Part shown: positions 61,131 through 64,000 of the stretch, in pieces
Position numbering within the stretch: the first letter of the stretch is position 1
How the letters are laid out: each line of letters begins with the position of its first letter
From: Dipylidium caninum
Lineage: Eukaryota; Platyhelminthes; Cestoda; Cyclophyllidea; Dipylidiidae
Assembly: GCA_017562135.1 (NCBI GenBank)
Contig: QEYB01000448.1
Span: 186,001 to 250,000 of the forward strand
Reading direction: 5' to 3'
Length of the DNA: 64,000 bases
The notes under the pieces: generated by a model
What the model saw: only the letters and a program-made list of their open reading frames with translations
Databases searched by the model: none
Told to the model about the DNA's origin: nothing
Position numbers and translations under genes: made by a program

Positions 61131-62162
61131 TAATACTGTAGAGGTATTTTTTGAACTCTTATGAGAATCGTGCCTCGATAATCGCCCCATATTTCATTCG
61201 CTCGGGTTTCTTCCACCTGGTCCAGCGGTAAGTATGCCTGGGTGAACTCGAAATCCAGTCAAAACATCAGCCTACTTCAATGAAATGCGTCTCCAGATGC
61301 GTCCAACTGATCGGCGATGCACTGCCCGACTGCTTCAGTCACTTTATGAGAAGCTACGTTTTTTGTACTTACAGTAAAAGCTTAGACCCTTTCAACTAGC
61401 AATTTTTCGAGAGCAGGAACCTTCTCTCCTGCTCTTCGGTGTACGCCTCTCAGGGACTGCATGCATCAGCAGTCCAGTGGTGGACTTGTGCGTCGCGTTT
61501 AACAACGTAGCGGCAGGACACGAGGCTGTCAGCGTTAAATGTTGTCTGGTTCCCACCTCAACACCGCGCGACTGATCGTCGAGGAACCGCGGCAACGACC
61601 CTCGTCGATGGAGGAACAGCCGCGCGCTTCGCGATGGCACCCCGCAGTGGTGAGTTTGCGTTACTGGCTGTAAGTAGAGCGAGAAGGACCCTTTCACGTC
61701 CACTGATTCACCTCCTCGGATGAGGGTGGCCTCCTTTTCCGCGCGCACAAATTTAGCCACGGCGATGAGGTAGGAAATCAACCTATGAGGCAAATAAAAT
61801 CTGCGTGTATCAATTGGATATTTAGGAATTGCGTAATAGTCCAGCGCTGTCCGACAAGCCGTGACATGAAGAAGATAAGGGGCTGCAATTTACGGCAGTA
61901 TTTTCACTCGCATTTGAAATGTTCCAAATTGGAGTGAACGACATTCGCGACTGGAAGGTTTTACTATTCGGTTGACGTTAATACTGAAGTCCCATTTACC
62001 TCTGCAGTAGAGACAAAAGGTAGAAGCGGCAGAGAGGGAAAGAAAGTCGATGGACTCTTCTCACTCCACTTTGTCCCCCTTCCTCACCGAACGACCGGGG
62101 GCGACACTTCGCTCTGTCTACGTTTGACGAACTGAAAGTGGAGACTGTATTTTGAGCGCGTG
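61131..62162. other. Non-coding or unassigned stretch
   Basis: A minus-strand open frame of 133 codons (61,392-61,793) is the only long frame. It has no domain, no clear start context and no recognised partner exons, so it is not called as a gene. Confidence 0.4.
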
Positions 62163-62919
62163 TTTTGGAAACTATGAAAAGAGCATTAAATGTAAGTTGA
62201 AAAGAAAAGGCGCTATTTTTAACATTAATTTTCAATGGAAATGACTTCTGGTGGCATTTACGATTTTCTGCCAACGATTTAATAGGCCATCTATGGCTCT
62301 TTGACAAATACCTTCACTTTTAGAGTTAATCAACGACTCAAAGCCTTTTGTCGATGGTAATTGAAGCTCATTTGGTCAGCCGGTCGGTCTGTTCGTGTGG
62401 CCGCCGCACACGAGTCCACCTTCTCTACTTTTGATTGTACGCAGATTTTGTTTTAACACAGGCGTGTGAATGGCTAATTCTTATCTAGTTTGGACCCGTA
62501 GATCCACAGTCGTCGTCCTCCAGTGCTCCTCCTAGTTGCCAACATGGGCCGGTGGTGGCCTTCCTCGAGGCGAGGCTTCTTAACCATACTCAAACTGTCT
62601 GAAGGGAATTTCTGAAACCAACATCGAGCACTTTTTTCCTCAGTAGCGAATCCGACTCCGAAGGTCTCATTAACGTTTCACGAAGCCCGTCAAGCTGCCC
62701 CACGAGTCAATTTCAATTCGTACTAGAAAGGCAGGAGTAAATCGCGTTTGTTTCTACCTGGTTTCAGAAAATCGTAAAGTAAACAAGGGCCACGAACACG
62801 AAAAATTTTACGAAATGAGAAAAAAAAGTATCTTTAGCATTTATAAATGAAAGTAACGAGGACGCGTCATAGCATCGCTCTCTTTTACTAAACAAAAATA
62901 CCCATTTCATAGTTTCCAT
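62163..62919 (+). repeat. Inverted-end dispersed repeat, copy R8
   Basis: Begins ttttggaaactatgaaaaga and ends cccatttcatagtttccat, the clearest pair of inverted ends in the window. It contains the left part (ttctgccaacgatttaatag) and a core almost identical to R4. No coding capacity is visible. Confidence 0.7.
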
Positions 62920-64000
62920 CCTAATAGTTTCTCGATGGCAGCGAATCTGCCACTTTTACGCCTTTTCCTTCTGCTTGAAAGAACTCCTAATTAGCAGGGA
63001 ACGGATGAACTGGCGAAAAGATTGGCATGTCAAAGATTTGTGGGTTTCGGTTAGGCAGGCGCGAGCAGGATGGACCAATTTATTTTGCCCCATTTTTCTT
63101 CTCCCCCAGGCAGCATTGTTTTGTGTCCGCAGGTTGGTGTGAGATTATGAAATGCGTGGAATCTTTCTCCCTCCGCGCACTTGTTTCACCTGATGACGAT
63201 AATCTACCACTGCTGTAACCATACTTCTCCGCCTTCACGACACAGTCTACGTGTTCATTTCTCCCTTTTTTTCCCATTAAATCAACTCGTTTTTAAAACA
63301 CTCGAGACTCACAGCTTCCCAATAATTATTTGTTACTCTGCGCACCTTTAGAGGCAGCCACGTTTTCAGGATGCCACACTCTCGTCCCAGCTCCCCTCCT
63401 CGCCTGCCGCGGAAAGGTGGCTATTTTCGTTGTCAACTTTGTGAGACTTTTAAATTATTATCCTTACAGTGTTTTAATTTGGTACATTGAATGCCCTTTT
63501 CAACGTAGAACAAAGCAGGACATTAAAACTAATCATGCTAGTGTTGTTTCGTCTTTATCTGGTTGGCCTCTGCCAATTGATACAGTTGAGGCACCAGTGA
63601 TTGTCAACGTAATTTCAAGGAAATCGCCTCACGTGTCGCCTGCATGGCAGTCAGGCCGATTTCTCCTCACTGGAATTGTATAAAGTGGGCGATATTTTGG
63701 CCCAACACCGAGTGGAAAACGAGGGACCATCGTCGAATGCCCCTAAATTATTTCATTTCCCACTACGGACGCATGTGGGGAAATCTAGATTTTGGAAAAA
63801 ACAGGCCTGTCAAGTTAGTGGGGGGGGGGGGAGGGTGAGAGCGGGGGCGGGGACGGCGGAGGCAATTTATATGCCCACTGTGGTGGTGCCTCTCGCCTCC
63901 CTCCCTCCCCTCCCCCTTCCCACGTCCCCGTTCCCCCGCAGTCTTCTGACAAAAATAACCCAAATGAGTGCACATAGTTGGCGGAAAGCTATTTGCTCGT
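62920..64000. other. Terminal non-coding stretch
   Basis: No exon recognised. G-quadruplex-type runs occur at 63,821-63,857 on the plus strand, and a C-rich tract follows to 63,940. Confidence 0.4.

Noticed and set aside
61392..61793. Minus-strand 133-codon open frame
   Set aside because: No recognisable domain or splice partners; only weak coding signs.

Overview
This window is eukaryotic nuclear DNA. Its genes are split by GT-AG introns, it has no operons or ribosome binding sites, and it is full of microsatellites and dispersed repeats. The best reading is a parasitic flatworm, probably a tapeworm with a large, repeat-rich genome. The clues are 32-nt and 34-nt introns next to introns of 0.3-2.7 kb, a mariner fossil, an intronless divergent 7TM receptor, and proteins that align well but distantly with animal families. 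The class is inference; no species can be named from sequence alone.

Layout. About 0.8-18.1 kb (minus strand): a gene of at least 25 exons for a voltage-gated calcium channel alpha2/delta subunit. Exons run from a signal peptide at 18.1 kb through a VWA domain with an intact MIDAS (DTSGSMHG) to C-terminal exons near 4-5 kb. Its introns hold a mariner transposase fossil (1.5-2.9 kb) and copies of a repeat with inverted ends. 24.5-25.9 kb (plus): complete glutamine synthetase, 4 exons. 30.4-32.2 kb (minus): RSPH14-like radial-spoke armadillo protein, 8 exons. 34.3-35.5 kb (plus): A20/AN1 zinc-finger protein of the ZFAND5/6 type, 4 exons. 42.6-45.0 kb: an inverted segmental duplication of 5.9-8.1 kb carrying a frameshifted copy of one alpha2/delta exon. 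46.2-47.9 kb (plus): a cysteine-rich EGF-like single-pass membrane protein, 2 exons. 48.6-51.2 kb (minus): POC5-like centriolar protein. 52.3-57.3 kb (plus): PSMD6/Rpn7 proteasome lid subunit, 5 exons, with a single-exon GPCR (55.6-56.6 kb, minus) nested antisense in its third intron. 58-64 kb: repeat-rich DNA with no gene recognised.

The genes are unrelated household, ciliary/centriolar and neuronal genes and do not form a pathway cluster. RSPH14 and POC5 are both axoneme/centriole genes but lie 16 kb apart. About an eighth of the window belongs to one repeat family (0.75-1.8 kb, eight copies) whose ends are inverted copies of roughly 20 bp (core TGGAAACTATGAAATGGGC). It looks like a non-autonomous DNA transposon and appears linked to the inverted duplication.

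Exon boundaries were read by eye from splice consensus, phase continuity and remembered family alignments; none was tested with software. The 3' end of alpha2/delta, the POC5 N-terminus and one RSPH14 junction remain uncertain.
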